Made by a program: the position numbers and the translations under genes. Below the pieces are notes generated by a model. The model had not been told where the DNA came from, made no database searches, and was given only the letters and a program-made list of their open reading frames with translations. Positions 34,001-45,119 of a stretch of 64,000 nt of DNA are shown in pieces. Origin of the DNA: Asterias amurensis (taxonomy: Eukaryota > Echinodermata > Asteroidea > Forcipulatida > Asteriidae); NCBI RefSeq assembly GCF_032118995.1, contig NC_092666.1, positions 1,736,001-1,800,000 on the forward strand. Direction: 5' to 3'. Position 1 is the first letter of the stretch. Each line of letters starts with the position of its first letter.

Positions 34001-35452
34001 GTGCAGTGAGATAATTAACTGGTTCATGTAAAGACACTTAAGTAATTTTTTTGTTTTGTTTGATAAAATAGTTTGTAAAAACAAGAGATCAAACCATTAA
34101 GAGCATCCCAGATAGAAGAATGGGGCTTTTAAAACCAAAGAAGAGCGTAGATGTATGTACCAGGCTTAGTATTCGCAAGGTCTTCATTTAAAGTTCAAGC
34201 TGAAAAGATTGAAGGATGGTGTCACTGATGTCTGATTGTGTTTCAGAATTAAATTATGTTCTTGCGAATAGTCGTGAGCGACACAATATTGGTTCACCAA
34301 GCAGGTAGTTGTGACTATTTTTGTAGTAGTAGTATCGACACGATTAATCGAGTAGCAAAACGGTAGTCGCGGCCAGACTAAGCAGTCAATATTCGCCTTC
34401 AACACAGGACACACTAGTCACCTAGGCTTAATCATTCTTCCTAATGATCTTTGTTTCAGGTTCAACTTGCCTGTAGGCTGAAGAAGCCTCTCCTTCTTCA
34501 TGAGAGAGAAGCCCACTCTAAGCTAATGGAGATACTGATGAGGTATGAAGAGCAGCTTCCTGCTTGTATTATCCACTGCTTCACTGGCACTGAAGATGAA
34601 GTCAAGACGTATGTGGAAAAGAGTTTCTGGATCGGCCTAACAGGTATGTGTTAATCAACGTCTAGGATAAAGACAGGTCCCTGCTGCTACAATGTAGATC
34701 CAGTGATTCCATCATTGGATCTACGTGCAGTGATATAGATGCCCAGTTAGTCATTGCTGTCACGTCTGCAATAGAATCTGACTGCGTATCTCCATGTGAA
34801 GTAAGGGTATGTCGAAGGTGAAAATACATGCCAGTTTGGAGGCAGTTCTCTGGCGTTATTCACAAGCCTCGAAGTGTGACTTCAGATGTTCCAGCTCTGG
34901 TCAACTAGTAGTTGTTTAGTCACTTCGTAGGGCATAACACCACAGAACTTCGCCAACCATCTGCAGGTAGTTTGTTTTCCTGATTTTTTTGTTCTTTGAT
35001 TTTTTTAATAGTAGGGCCTGAAAAGTCTTTGACAGCATTACAGTATTTGTATAAACAACCTACTTTTTTCCCAAGGACCAAATATCATGCCCGCATCTAA
35101 CAATTTGTCTGTATTTCATACCAACTTCCCAGGCTTTGTTTGTCAGGTTGACATCAAGATTCCCGACATGTTGAAGGACGGCACTCTGCCACTAGAGAGA
35201 GTCCTGTTAGAGAGCAACGCTCCCTTCATGGAGCCACGGATCTCTAAAGATATTGAGGTTTGGGACTCCTTGAAGCAGGTCCTTGAGTGCCTTCCTCCCT
35301 TGACGTACTGGAGCCCGTTTCCTCGCAATGAGCCCGCGAAGCTCCCCATTGTGTGTGAGATTGTTGCGCATTTCCTTCAGATGGAACCCAACGAGGTTGC
35401 GGAGAAAACCTCCAAGAACGCCTGTCAAGCGTTTGACCTCGACACAGAGTAA
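25012..35452 (+). CDS. RNA recognition motif - TatD hydrolase fusion protein, 7 exons
   Basis: The exons are 25012-25108, 27291-27474, 28472-28712, 32785-32899, 33779-33939, 34460-34643 and 35133-35452. All have GT-AG borders and consistent phases, giving 433 residues. Residues 28-107 form one RRM: RNP2 is KIYFGNLPF (split by intron 1) and RNP1 is RGFGYIES. A basic linker (about 108-142) leads to a TatD amidohydrolase-fold domain (145-433) close to bacterial TatD and worm CRN-2. It has IDVGANL, TAGVHPH, GETGLDFNRNF, LLHEREAH, IHCFTGT, WIGLTG and RNEPAKLP. TatD enzymes are metal-dependent 3'-5' nucleases in DNA repair and apoptotic DNA breakdown. The RRM suggests an RNA or single-stranded substrate, which is inference. 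Metal-ligand candidates Glu244, His280 and His305 are kept, but the expected Asp of ETDAP is Asn356 (ESNAP). Intron 3 carries a 3.8-kb minisatellite. An acceptor-like site 30 bases before the ATG suggests a 5' non-coding exon. Confidence 0.93.
25624..25691. mobile_element. 68-bp miniature relative of the 845-bp palindrome
   Basis: TCCTAGAACTATTTTGG, GGTTTTGTCCG and, inverted, CAGACGAAACTGAAATA and TCCTAGGACTA match the outer ends of the 845-bp element. The two ends are joined with almost no interior. ATGGGGC occurs on both sides, but its spacing leaves the target duplication uncertain. It lies in intron 1 of RRM-TatD. Confidence 0.6.
25692..26425. other. RRM-TatD intron 1, no repeat recognised
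   Basis: AT-rich intron sequence. Short open frames across 25819-26445 lack recognisable motifs. Confidence 0.4.
26428..26870 (+). mobile_element. SINE family T3, long copy
   Basis: Box A (GGCCTGAGTGGATAAGTAAG), box B (GGGTTCGAATCCCGG), TTGCTTCTCTCCACCTAGGA and tail GAAAAGCGCTATATAAAAAC are in order. Two copies of CCTAGTGAGCGGGGTAATA stand at the place where 16390-16975 carries its expanded tandem repeat. Confidence 0.8.
27691..27775 (+). repeat. Family K repeat (K1)
   Basis: CTGATACTTCATGGAGGCAA and CCATGCCCCCTGGTCATTGC recur in diverged form at about 36434-36570 and 38010-38150. Confidence 0.45.
27907..28377. mobile_element. Chimera of family E (E2) and family A (A6)
   Basis: Left part 27907-28064 is the first ~160 bases of family E (GGGCCCAATTTCATAGAGCT to TATATGGCAT). 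At a shared ATGG it passes into family A, from GGGGAGAGGTTGATGG to GTCCACTGTCTTTAA. Each element lacks the part that should lie at the join. It lies in RRM-TatD intron 2. Confidence 0.8.
28740..32537 (+). repeat. 45-bp minisatellite, about 84 copies, in RRM-TatD intron 3
   Basis: Each unit reads CTCAT, then CCCCCTCTTCCTTACC, then ATAGGTGACTTTAG, then TCCACTGCA. Variants include TCGTACCCCGCC in place of TCATACCCCCTC, CTCAGG for ATAGG, and CTGCCC for CTGCAC. The array starts 27 bases after exon 3 and ends about 250 bases before exon 4. A 45-bp period with few stop codons opens frames of up to 341 codons on plus and 312 on minus; these are period artefacts. Variant blocks recur (the TTGGTGACTTAAGTCAA block at 28932 and 29292, eight units apart), showing duplication of several units at once. 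Confidence 0.97.
34661..34960 (+). repeat. Family G relative in RRM-TatD intron 6
   Basis: GATAAAGACAGGTCCC, GATCCAGTGATTCCATCATT and GTGCAGTGATATAGATG match the left arm of the 10739-11695 element. The copy is broken and one-armed. Confidence 0.5.
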
Positions 35453-36779
35453 AAGTACAGTGCCCAAAGAAATCACATGGCAAGTATTTTTTTTTATAAG
35501 TAGATTTAAAATTACAGATTTTATTTCTGGAGAAATTTCGGAGTTGTTGAAGTCCGTTGATTTATAAGAAGGAGTTGGCAAACAAGTTTTTGTTTACCCT
35601 TGTTTTTATTTTGCATTTGCAAATTTTAAAAATCTTTTTTTCTGCTTCGTGGATGAAGGTTTTGTTTTATGGAAACAAAATTGGTATTTTTTATTTAAAG
35701 TCTTTAGTGCTATTTACATGTACTTGTAGATTTTACTTTGGTGATTCTTGCCTCATATACAAGATGAACTAATTATAATTGATTATTTTACGAATTCTAG
35801 GCGATAACTCTTTTAAATTTTAAACGGATGCTTTGTATTTATGTGTCCCTCAAGCATTGGTGTTAGTTCTGTTACTTCTAAAGGGCCAATTCATAATACA
35901 GGGCTTATATTGGTGATACCCTCGCCAGTATGGACTGTAGGAGTAGGTGGCAACGGCCTTTGGAAAACAAATAATTGTTGCCGTCACCTTAAAGTGGCCT
36001 TCAGGCCTGGTGTGTCTGGCGACATACTTAAAAAAAAAAATTTAAACAAATATTAAGTGGCTAAAATTCCACAAGACTGCAGGGTTTGTAGCTCAATATC
36101 TTTATTCACACCAAAATTTTAATGAGAACAAATGTTCTTAAAAGTTTAACTTGTAAAATGTGTTTGATTTGAACAAGCAAAATTTACTTTGATACTCAGC
36201 AAAGGTTAATGATATTCACCAGTCCCAGACTCAAAGTCAACAGTTTAAACTATTTTAGTTTTTTAATTTGAGGTATTATTATTTTGTTGTAAAAAAATCA
36301 AGACCATCGGATTTGTTTAGCTACGTGTTTACCAGCCAACTGCCCAGATCACTTGCATTCAGGCTTGCAGTCCTGTGTCAATTTTGAGCCCTGTATGAGT
36401 AATTTTTTTACAAGCAACTGCACTGCAGAAAACCGGCTTGATACTTAACGGTGGCAACGAAGGCGATTGCCACCATGCCCTCTAGTCAATGCCTTGGTGC
36501 CCTTGAAATGCTTCTGTAGAAATTAACAATTTCCTCACAGGAGAAGATGCCTTGGTGGCCTTGCCCTTTCAACAAACAAAGCATACATGCCTGAGTCAAG
36601 TGTTGCAGTACAACAGTTTCTTACGATTACAACATGATCGACAGGTCAATTATTCGTCTTAATGAAGATTGCTTGGATTTTGTTTTTTGGTGAGTTGGCC
36701 CTCTAGAAAATTCACTCAAGCATTCAGAATGTCTGGTGAAAAAGTTGGTTTAAACCCTTAATGTTGCCATTGTTTCACA
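35453..36779. other. 3' flank of RRM-TatD with repeat scraps
   Basis: This should contain the 3' UTR. I see no canonical AATAAA on plus up to 36779. Family J (GGAGTAGGTGGCAACGGCC, about 35936-36012; relative at about 46520-46620) and family K (about 36434-36570) fragments are present. Confidence 0.45.
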
Positions 36780-37170
36780 TTAAAGGAACACGTTGCCTTG
36801 GATCGGACGAGTTGGTCTATGAAAAGCGTTTGTAACCGTTTGTTATGAAATGCATATGGTGAGAAAGATGTTTTAAAAGTAGAATATAATGATCCACACA
36901 AGTATCAATCAAAATTGCACGCTTTTCCTTTTACGTCGCGAACTAACACGGTCGGCCATTTATGGGAGTCAAAGTTTTGACTCCCATAAATGGCCGACCG
37001 TGTTTGTCGACGAGGTAATACGAAAACCAGGCAATTTCGAGGCATATTTGTGTAGATCATTGTATTCTACTTTTACAACATCTTTCTAACCATATCAATT
37101 TTATAACAAACGGTTACAGGACGCTTTTCAAAGACCAACTCGACCGATCCAAGGCAACGTGTTCCTTTAA
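36780..37170. mobile_element. Family B foldback MITE (copy B3)
   Basis: A complete copy from TTAAAGGAACACGTTGCC to GGCAACGTGTTCCTTTAA. Its central palindrome GGCCATTTATGGGAGTCAAA is perfect over at least 20 bases per arm, suggesting a relatively young insertion. Confidence 0.92.
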
Positions 37171-38834
37171 GACAAGGTTTTTTTCCCCTTTTTTCTTGTC
37201 ATCTGTGTGTTCTGTTACACAATATTAAAGTACATTTACTTTCAGCTCAGTAGCTAAAAAATGTATAATGTTATTCAAGTTCAAACCAAAAAATGAAAGC
37301 AAAACCACAACCGAGTGCAGAATTAAAAGCTTCAAATACGTAACAAATGAATATCAACTTAGAAATTCTTGAAGAAAAGTCTTTTAGTCTGAACGTACTG
37401 TCCGGATGTAAGTGCCGCAAAATGTTCCCAAAATTTGAAGCTTCTTGTTGTTTTCTATAAATTATTATTTAATTTACAAAACAAAACAAACTCGAATCTG
37501 AGCTACCTTGTATGAAAAGCAGCTGATTAGTTTTTTTTTTTGCTAAGTTAGGAATCGGTTTTATGGCGGTTATTTTCCAGTAAGCATTGTTAATCTTATT
37601 TGAGGGGCTTCGTTTAAAAAAAAAAAAATTGGGATTCCAATACTCTTTTTGGACTGCTGCGAAATTTATTGTGTGTACAATTTGGTATTTTGAAATACAG
37701 ATCGTTGAAATCTGTTATATTTCATTATTTTATAATGTTGTTTTTTATTTGTTTAAAAGACTTTTACTATTGTAGTTATTTGTTGTTTACAAGTTTCCTG
37801 CTTAATTTCAGTGAGGATGAATTCAGTGTTACTCACACACATTCAAATTCACGAATGTTTCCCATAATCATTCGAACCAAGATTTCCTGTTCAACTATTG
37901 CATTCATTTTAGTTTGCATGTGCAATTTCGATTTTGTATGGCAAAATGTTTCCAATTTGTTCTTAGGTTTGTTATAGTAATTCTTTTTCGTTAGAAGACA
38001 TCCAACATGCCTTGAATTACGTGGAGGCCACAGAGGTCATGACCTGGTTGCCCCTGGAATTGGCTTTGGTGCCCCCTTTACAACTTTCCCATTGACTTTA
38101 AGATTTCTCAATGGAAGTCATCTTTGCAAAATATAACATGCCTCGCCCTTTCATAAAATGAAATTCCAAGCCTGAGCCAAGACTAAGTTTTGACAAATCA
38201 GTTGAAATTTTACATCATGTTTCAATCTCAAATTGAAGAAATTGAAGGGTTGATCACACTCTTGATGTTGGCTTTTGCTAAATTGAATTATTTTCGCAAC
38301 AATGAATTTGAATGATGTTACCTGACCGGTTGATACTTAACTATTGACATTTAATTACCCTTTTTGGCTGTTGAATACTAATGCAACAGGGCATTGATTT
38401 TCAAACGAAGTTGAATTAACTTTTTTTGAAACCAGTAGGAAAGCCTTTATTATGTTGGATTTGTTGTTATATTATTGACAACAGTTTCTTATGAGGGTTA
38501 CACTTCAAATTGTTAATTTAATTAACTGAGAGACGTGTTAATGAATTCAAACTTGATAGAACATAAACAATTTTATAGACTTATACTGTAGTCAGTAATA
38601 TCGTTTTCTTCATATACTATTGATGTATTTCAACCTATCAAACACTTGATCAGAAAAAGACACAAATTATGTAAATGTTATTGTAATGACACGAACATGT
38701 AACCCTTATAAAGATAAAATGCTTCAGTATTCACCATACCTAATGTAAGAGACACTTTAAGTGTAGGACGTTTTGTTTTGCATAATTGGCAAGGAAAAGG
38801 AAATACAAAATAATTAACAACAATGGTGGCTTTG
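37171..38834. other. AT-rich stretch, no gene recognised
   Basis: Apart from a K-like fragment (about 38010-38150: GAGGCCACAGAGGTCATGAC), I see nothing in these 1.6 kb. The frames at 37587-37977 are hydrophobic AT-rich artefacts. Confidence 0.5.
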
Positions 38835-38837
38835 AAA

Positions 38838-38933
38838 CACTAGGTGGCAGCAGACTTACCTTGTAAATCCATTGTTCTCGGAATGTAAACAATGGAAATT
38901 TACCTGGTAAGTCTGCTGCCACCTAGCGTTTTA
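38838..38933. mobile_element. Family H short palindromic MITE (H1)
   Basis: CTAGGTGGCAGCAGACTTACC faces GGTAAGTCTGCTGCCACCTAG, with an inner CCATTGTT/AACAATGG pair. The whole element is about 96 bp. Relatives: 41728-41843 and a single arm near 9885-9912 (GTCAGCAGACTTTACCACC). Confidence 0.85.
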
Positions 38934-39251
38934 AAATATCCCATTAATGGCTAACATTTTGCGAAAGAAAGACGAGCCCATTTTTTCCATTTCTTTTCTG
39001 GCTTTGTTCAATCTTTCGTTTTTCATTAGTATTGTAACAAGTGTTAATGGCCTGATGGTTCGATTTAAATGACAAAAACAAAATGAATGTGTTTATTTGT
39101 GTACAGCAACTTATGTATAAGGTTAAACAATGAAAATCTGTAAAAACATGGAGTATGACTGGCAAAACACTCCAGTTGTACACTTGTGTTAGAGATGCAC
39201 TTGGACGTTCATCAACCTTTTCGCAATACCATTGCGCAAGCGCTAACTGTT

Positions 39252-39301
39252 CATGCTGGTCTAGCTAGCGATAAAACTTGATCGCTAGCTAGACCAGCAT
39301 G
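39252..39301. repeat. Perfect 21-bp hairpin
   Basis: Arms 39252-39272 and 39281-39301 are exact reverse complements (CATGCTGGTC...GACCAGCATG) around an 8-base loop. A bulge then lets four more pairs form. No repeat family was recognised. Confidence 0.85.
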
Positions 39302-40854
39302 CAACATGTGCGATACGGTCTATTGTAAGCTTACCGTCGTGCTGTGCTGCCACCAAGGTTCAATGCAGTCAAAGTTTAAACACATCAACCGAATAGCAAA
39401 TTACGAAATAGTACAATAAGAAGAATGGAACTATATTGACATTAAACGTTGCAAATTTAAGTAAACCCAGTTTGGTATTGTAATACACGTAGCATATCTG
39501 TATGTTTTTCATAATCTTTGTGCATGATTTCATAACTTTTGAATGGCTATACGATTCTCATTATTTCTAACAATACTCTCTCTAAGAATTTACAATATCC
39601 GTAATTTTCCTTTATGAAAGCAAAGGAATGCCAAAATGTTGTTTTATATTTCGAGACGTCAACTTTTCGACGTTTGTCTGTTGAATAAAAGATGATATTC
39701 ACGGAGTTCCTGTTCGTTGTTAAACGTTTATTGTATTCAATTGCCCCTAACTCAAATTCCAATCCCCATTCTACCCCACCCACCCACACAAGGGTATAAT
39801 ACGCCAGCAACCGTGGACCTCCTATTGTTCATCTTGTGTGTATACTCAAACCCTTTTTTCGCAACAGCTCCCATTGGTTGTACACGTTTTCTAACCGTTG
39901 ACTCTCTTGTCACCTTTTGTTAGAGGTTCCCGGTTTGAATGTGTATACCTTCTCGTAACAACGGCAAAGCAAACCCAAACCCCACCACCAACCGCCCCTT
40001 TCCGAGTTGTGGAAATGTGAGACCCAAAACAGACTGAAGCTTACGTCACAGTCGCACGTAGATTGTCAGTATTTGAACGTCATAAACTTTATCGCCGCCA
40101 AATCAAAATGGCCTCTGACATTTTCTCCATGCAATGACGTAATGAGTTATAGGGCAAAGTAACCTAGATAACAGCAAGGTAATCTCCTTGCCCTAAAAGT
40201 CGAGGTGATGTTGGTTTAAAACGTGACCAGAGGGAGTGGTTATCTACTGTAAAGAATAAATTGCAACGCCAAAAGTCGAGCAGGGACTCATTGACCACGA
40301 AGAGGAAACCTTCTAGTGACTTGCCAATTAAATTACATTCAATGTACACCTTGGTCCAGAGATCAAACGAAAGAAGATTATCCTAAAGCAAAGTGTTTTT
40401 CCCGCCAAGACCGGAGATAGTATTTTATAAGTTACACGGGAAACAACATTATATCAACGTCTGTCTGCTCTTGAGAATACATTCAATCCAGTTGGATAAT
40501 TCATTCACACGTTTGCAGTTCAAATTGGATTACGTTACAGCATACTTTTTAACATTTGCTTCTCCGGGATCGAAAAAGTTTAACAGTTTGTTCTATACAA
40601 TGAAAGGGAAGAGTTCAACGTTTTTCTTTTTAACCTGCCGATTTTCACGTGAACTCTCTAGTCGAAATAATACCAAAAGAAATTGACGAGTTATGTTTGA
40701 TTACGATGGTGCTGTCAGTTTGGCTCAGTTCTTTCCCTGCCTTTCACCGCCATGGACCCCAGTTCTAATCCCACCTCAGACAGAAGCCATGCATGTGGAT
40801 TGCGGGAGTTTTCCGCATTATTTTAGGCGCTCCTGAAAACACCGCTCTGTGATT
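39302..40854. other. No gene recognised
   Basis: Mixed sequence with a scrap at about 40740-40830 (CCATGCATGTGGATTGCGGG, GTTTTCCGC) that also appears in altered form near 42640-42740. No exon with convincing borders was seen. Confidence 0.45.
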
Positions 40855-41431
40855 TTAAAGGCACCTGGAAATAGATTTTTTTTTCTTTCAAACATAAGAG
40901 TATATGCTTACGAACAATAAAACAATTTTTTTAGTAATTGTTTGTCACGATTTATATGTTTAAAAAATATATAAAGTTGTTTTGGGGCTGACTCCGCCTA
41001 CCCTTTTGTGACGTCAATAAGAACTTTGCCTGCATCGGTATAGTAAACACACGTGCAAAGTTCATGTACGTCCAGTTCGTGAGTTTGTACATTTCAAAAA
41101 GTTTTTTTCTGCATTCAGCAGCAATACACTGGGTCGGCATTGCCGGAAAAAACAAAAAGAAATCTTTTTTTGAAACGTACAAACTCACGACTTAGTCCGT
41201 ACATGTACTTTGCAAGTGTGTTTACTCTACGCATTGCAGGCAAAGTCTGCCTCGATTGACGTCACGAACAGCGCCCTCTCGGGTCGGGGTCTAATCTTAA
41301 ATTTGTAAATAACATAAGAACTAATTTTTTAAAACCTTAGTTAACTGTTTATTCACATTCCACTCATCAAAACACATATATTAGTGACAAAAGCTTTATT
41401 TTGAAAAAATACCACTTCCAGGTGACTTTAA
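40855..41431. mobile_element. Family I TTAA-flanked foldback element
   Basis: The ends are TTAAAGGCACCTGGAAAT and ACTTCCAGGTGACTTTAA. The interior (about 41009-41271) is a palindrome, with GTGACGTCAATAAG facing GATTGACGTCAC and GAGTTTGTAC facing GTACAAACTC. Both outer ends abut TTAA. Confidence 0.75.
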
Positions 41432-41727
41432 CTTCTATGGTTTTCTGAAAAACTTGACGACTGATAAAGTTGAAACTTCTACAGATTAATCTTAATATAC
41501 ATAATCTTCAATGACTGTAAAAAGTAGGGATTCATGTCCTTGGCAAAAAAAATATATTTATCTACAAAGTAATCAAAATTCTTTAACAAAAAGGTTTGTA
41601 TGAAATGAGAGACTTTGTTGTGTTTTTGTTTTTGTCTGAGCATGTACTGTTAAAGCAAGGCCAGTTTTAATTTCCCCCAGTGTTGGATAATGCAGTTCTT
41701 ATCTCATCGTATCTTATCATCTTTGGA

Positions 41728-41843
41728 ACGATAGGCGGTAGCAGACTAACCAGGTCACTTTCCACTGAGACTTAGTTTTGAGCATGCGCACATCACCGAG
41801 AATAATGGTTTGTACGTGGTAAGTCTGCTACCACCATGCGTCC
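41728..41843. mobile_element. Family H palindromic MITE (H2)
   Basis: GGCGGTAGCAGACTAACCAG faces GGTAAGTCTGCTACCACC. A more diverged copy than H1. Confidence 0.7.
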
Positions 41844-42002
41844 CAAAAGTCTTCCATTGGCGTTGCTGTCTGGCTTTATCAACTAGATTGTATTCGATCA
41901 TCTTGATATTGGTCGTTATTGTGCGATTATTCAATAACACGCAGCGTGGCACTCAAAGACTAATCAAGCGTTTTCGAAGAGTAAATACCACCCTGTACAT
42001 CT

Positions 42003-42243
42003 GACGTCACATTTCGAGGCTCGTGCCTAGGTCAATCCCCGTCCATAATCACCTTTCACCTACATCAATGTGCAGCTACCAAACGTCACCGGCTGACCAA
42101 TCAAAACACAGATGTGGAAAGCTTTACATCACTGCACATATTAGCAAATGAAATCATTGTATCCAATGAAATCATTGGTTCTGAAAAGCAAGTACCTGTT
42201 TTTATATCCTCGCAGATAAAGATAGGGGCGCCGTCTAACAAAT
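42003..42243 (-). repeat. Family G relative
   Basis: CACATCAATGTGCAGC-like, GACCAATCAAAACACAGATG, CCAATGAAATCATTGGTTCT and GATAAAGATAGGGGC follow the right arm of the 10739-11695 element. Confidence 0.6.
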
Positions 42244-43859
42244 GCGTGTATCGACGGTTGTCTCTTGCTCGCCATAGAGGGCGTCATCATTTGAATTGTC
42301 TCTGAGCCCCACGTGTTTAAAGAATGTACGTGGTGTCTAGTCACAGTAGTTGTGCAAACGCTATGAGTAATATCATGTGCACTGCCATCCGCCGTGCCTA
42401 TTTGCAGCATTGATTTTCGGTTTAATTTAGTGGGCATGATTTGTATAAACCGATTACGCTGTCCCTTATGATGACGACACTGATTTTTCGTCGTGGTTTG
42501 TTTTGTTGCTATTTGAAACTGTTTTATGGTATGTTTTTTTCCACATTTTTCTTTTAAATATTATTAAAGCCTAAAATTACTTACCTTTTGGGTTTGGGTA
42601 GCTGTATATTTCCTTGCCTTCTACCTCTTGGATACCGATTCTAATCCAACTGGGGGCACTACGTGGATTGGGTTTTCAGTCCCCGTAGTTGACTGCGTGG
42701 GTTTTCTCTGATATTTGCAGTGTTTTCCTCCCACATCTAAAATTAATTAAACTTCTTCATTGTTTTATTTTCTTGTCCAGTTGCTGAACAGGCTTTGACG
42801 AGAACTATACGTTAACAAAGTATTGGTATACACAACAATACATACTTTGTCAAAATGTTGCAGCTGAAGAGTAAATTAAACTACCTTAAAACCTCAGATT
42901 ATTACTTTTTGTTCTAAATGAAACTCTGTGTGTTATGACATTGTATACACTTCAAACAGAATAAAATACAACGCATTTCTCCTAACACAACTACATTTTG
43001 GTGTTTTTCAACAATCTAGAGTGTTAGTTTGTCGTTCCCTTTATACCCATGGTGTCATTTTAACACCTATGTGTTTGCAGTGTAGAAATGACTTTACATG
43101 ATTGGCTATAGCTAGATCGCTACATTTGAAAATGTTAAGAATTGTCAACAGCCTCAGCCGCAGTCGCCACTTCGTTCTAACGAGGCTTTTGTGTGTTGGG
43201 TATTTGTTTGTTTGTTTGTTTGTTTGTTAAAAAAGAAATAACGAACAAAGAAACATGTGCCCTTTACGAAATTTAATAATTATTAAGTTTTCAACACAAA
43301 AATGTTGATAAAGATGGACATGAATAGTTTGACTTGTTTTTTAGTTCATGTTTCACACCCGTTTCACAATATTATCCTTTACAGGACGGATCAAAATAAC
43401 AAATGGTGAAACGTAACATAAAACAGCCGTCTAGAACAGCCGTCGATTCGTAGGAGCAAAGTCAACCAGAGTACCGCTCCCCCAGGAAGTCGACCCCATA
43501 TATACCTTGGAGTCAATACCTCCAGGTTTAATTATACCAGATCCCCGGGGAAGAGGTTGGAGATTAGAGGATTATCGATTAGTAAGAAGTGCTTTAGAAA
43601 GACTTTGGTTTTTAAACTCTTTAAAACGACCATGGAATTAAAATGAAATACTGGATTATTATGTTGGACACTTCTTACTCTTTGTGCCTAAGGGGATAAT
43701 TATTTTTTACGGCAGACTTATGAAAACAACAAACATGGTATTTCATCTCGTTAAATCATTGGACATATTTGTGACCTCTGTGACCCTTCTTGACAATCCT
43801 AATTGTATTTTGTTCCATTAAACAAACGAGTTTTGTTTAAAGGAATAATATGTGATTTC
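42244..43859. other. Repeat scraps, no gene recognised
   Basis: A diffuse repeat (about 42600-42760: GACTGCGTGGGTTTTCTCTG, TTTTCCTCCCACATC) and a (TTTG)n run (43202-43228) are the only features I can support. Confidence 0.5.
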
Positions 43860-44204
43860 TTACCCGTTACCAGTTACATTATCCCGAAGCCTTCTGAATG
43901 TCGGGCACTGACTGTGAGTACACCCCTTGATGACTAATTTGTCAATCAGTTTCCTCCATCCCTCTCGATCCTCAGGCTTTCTCTGGGAGTCATTCAGCGT
44001 CAGGCCCATCCACTCCATGATATTGTCCTCCCATCTTTGTATCTGCCTGCCTAACCTCATTCCTCCTTGTACAGTGTCTTGCAGGAGCGTCTTAGCAAGT
44101 CTTGATAAACGTGAAGTGTGCCCATACCCCTTCAGTTTACGCTTTTTCACAGTGGTTAAGGATTTCTTAAAATGTGTCCCGAACAACTTAAACATTGAGT
44201 GCAA
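43860..44204 (-). mobile_element. LINE (non-LTR retrotransposon) 3' coding fragment
   Basis: A 114-codon minus-strand frame contains KLKGYGHTSRLS, LAKTLLQDTVQGG, RLGRQIQRWEDNIMEWMGL and EDREGWRKLI. This arrangement (K-x-GH, T-x-x-GG-R-x-GRQ-x-RW-x-DNI-x-EW-x-G, DRE-W-R) is the familiar end of many animal LINE reverse-transcriptase polyproteins. The reverse-transcriptase core is absent. The frame is open over the whole matching part and ends normally. Confidence 0.75.
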
Positions 44205-44743
44205 TACTATCGAAAGATAACTCTAGTTTGATTATCTAAACTTGCTTGATTTTTTTTCAAATTGGCCGGGAAAACCTGGCAGCATGGCGGCAACAATTAA
44301 TACAGATGAACTTTCCCTATATTGGTTGCTGTTTAACAACCAGCTAGGTTTCGTGTTGTTGTGTTTTTACGAGAGATCTCCTACATCAGAAAGGCCATGA
44401 ATGGCCACTTTTTGGCGAGGGCTACACTGAAGTGATTTGGGCTATCAACCAAAACTTCCAATTATGTGCACAGTGCCACCTACGTGGCTGAACTGGGGGT
44501 TCCCCCTTCACATTCCGTATAGATATAGTCTTAGGTTAATACAAATTAACACCAATATCCTAAGAAGGGTTATCATCACCTATAAAAACCAATGCCCACC
44601 GTGACCCTCGCTTTCCGAACTTTTAAAGCCCTTGTATATGTAAATTCTTTTAAGTTATTCAATTTTAAAACCATTGAGAGCTTATCCCTCCATCTTCGAA
44701 GCGTCCTATCTCACGCGAACTTTACATTGATCCGACACTGTGA

Positions 44744-45056
44744 AAAGTGACACTAAAGCCCAAACGAGAGGGCAAATCCCTGTCAAATGGTGACATTATT
44801 TCGTGTGTGGTTAGTAAGCCAGGGACAGGAACAACACAGATCAAGTTTCTTTGTCACGACATGCCATTCACAAGTTCAATGCCACAATCACTATTACGAG
44901 ACCCTTTTGTTATTATAGTGTATAATGGTAAACTGATATCGCAAGAGACTGTGTAAGTCTCGGGCGCGATATTTTTAAACTTCTTGTTTTGGTCCCACGT
45001 ATACTGATCCCCCTGGTACACAGGTAAAAAAAAAAAAAAAAAAAAAAAAACATCAA
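44744..45056 (+). other. Protein-like open frame and a 26-A tract
   Basis: Frame 44744-44956 has no low-complexity sequence (DIISCVVSKPGTGTTQIKF is representative) but no domain I recognise. It is followed 70 bases later by about 26 A (45025-45050). The pairing could mean a retroposed transcript fragment with its poly(A) tail, or chance. Confidence 0.25.
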
Positions 45057-45119
45057 TCAAAAACGTATTAACCAGTTGTGCTATGGTTTTGGTATAATAT
45101 CATAACTGGTTAAGGGGAT

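Noticed and set aside
44747-44956. SPRY- or Neuralized-like domain
   Set aside because: Only a loose GDII-C and FYxNG-like resemblance; the key motifs of either family are absent.
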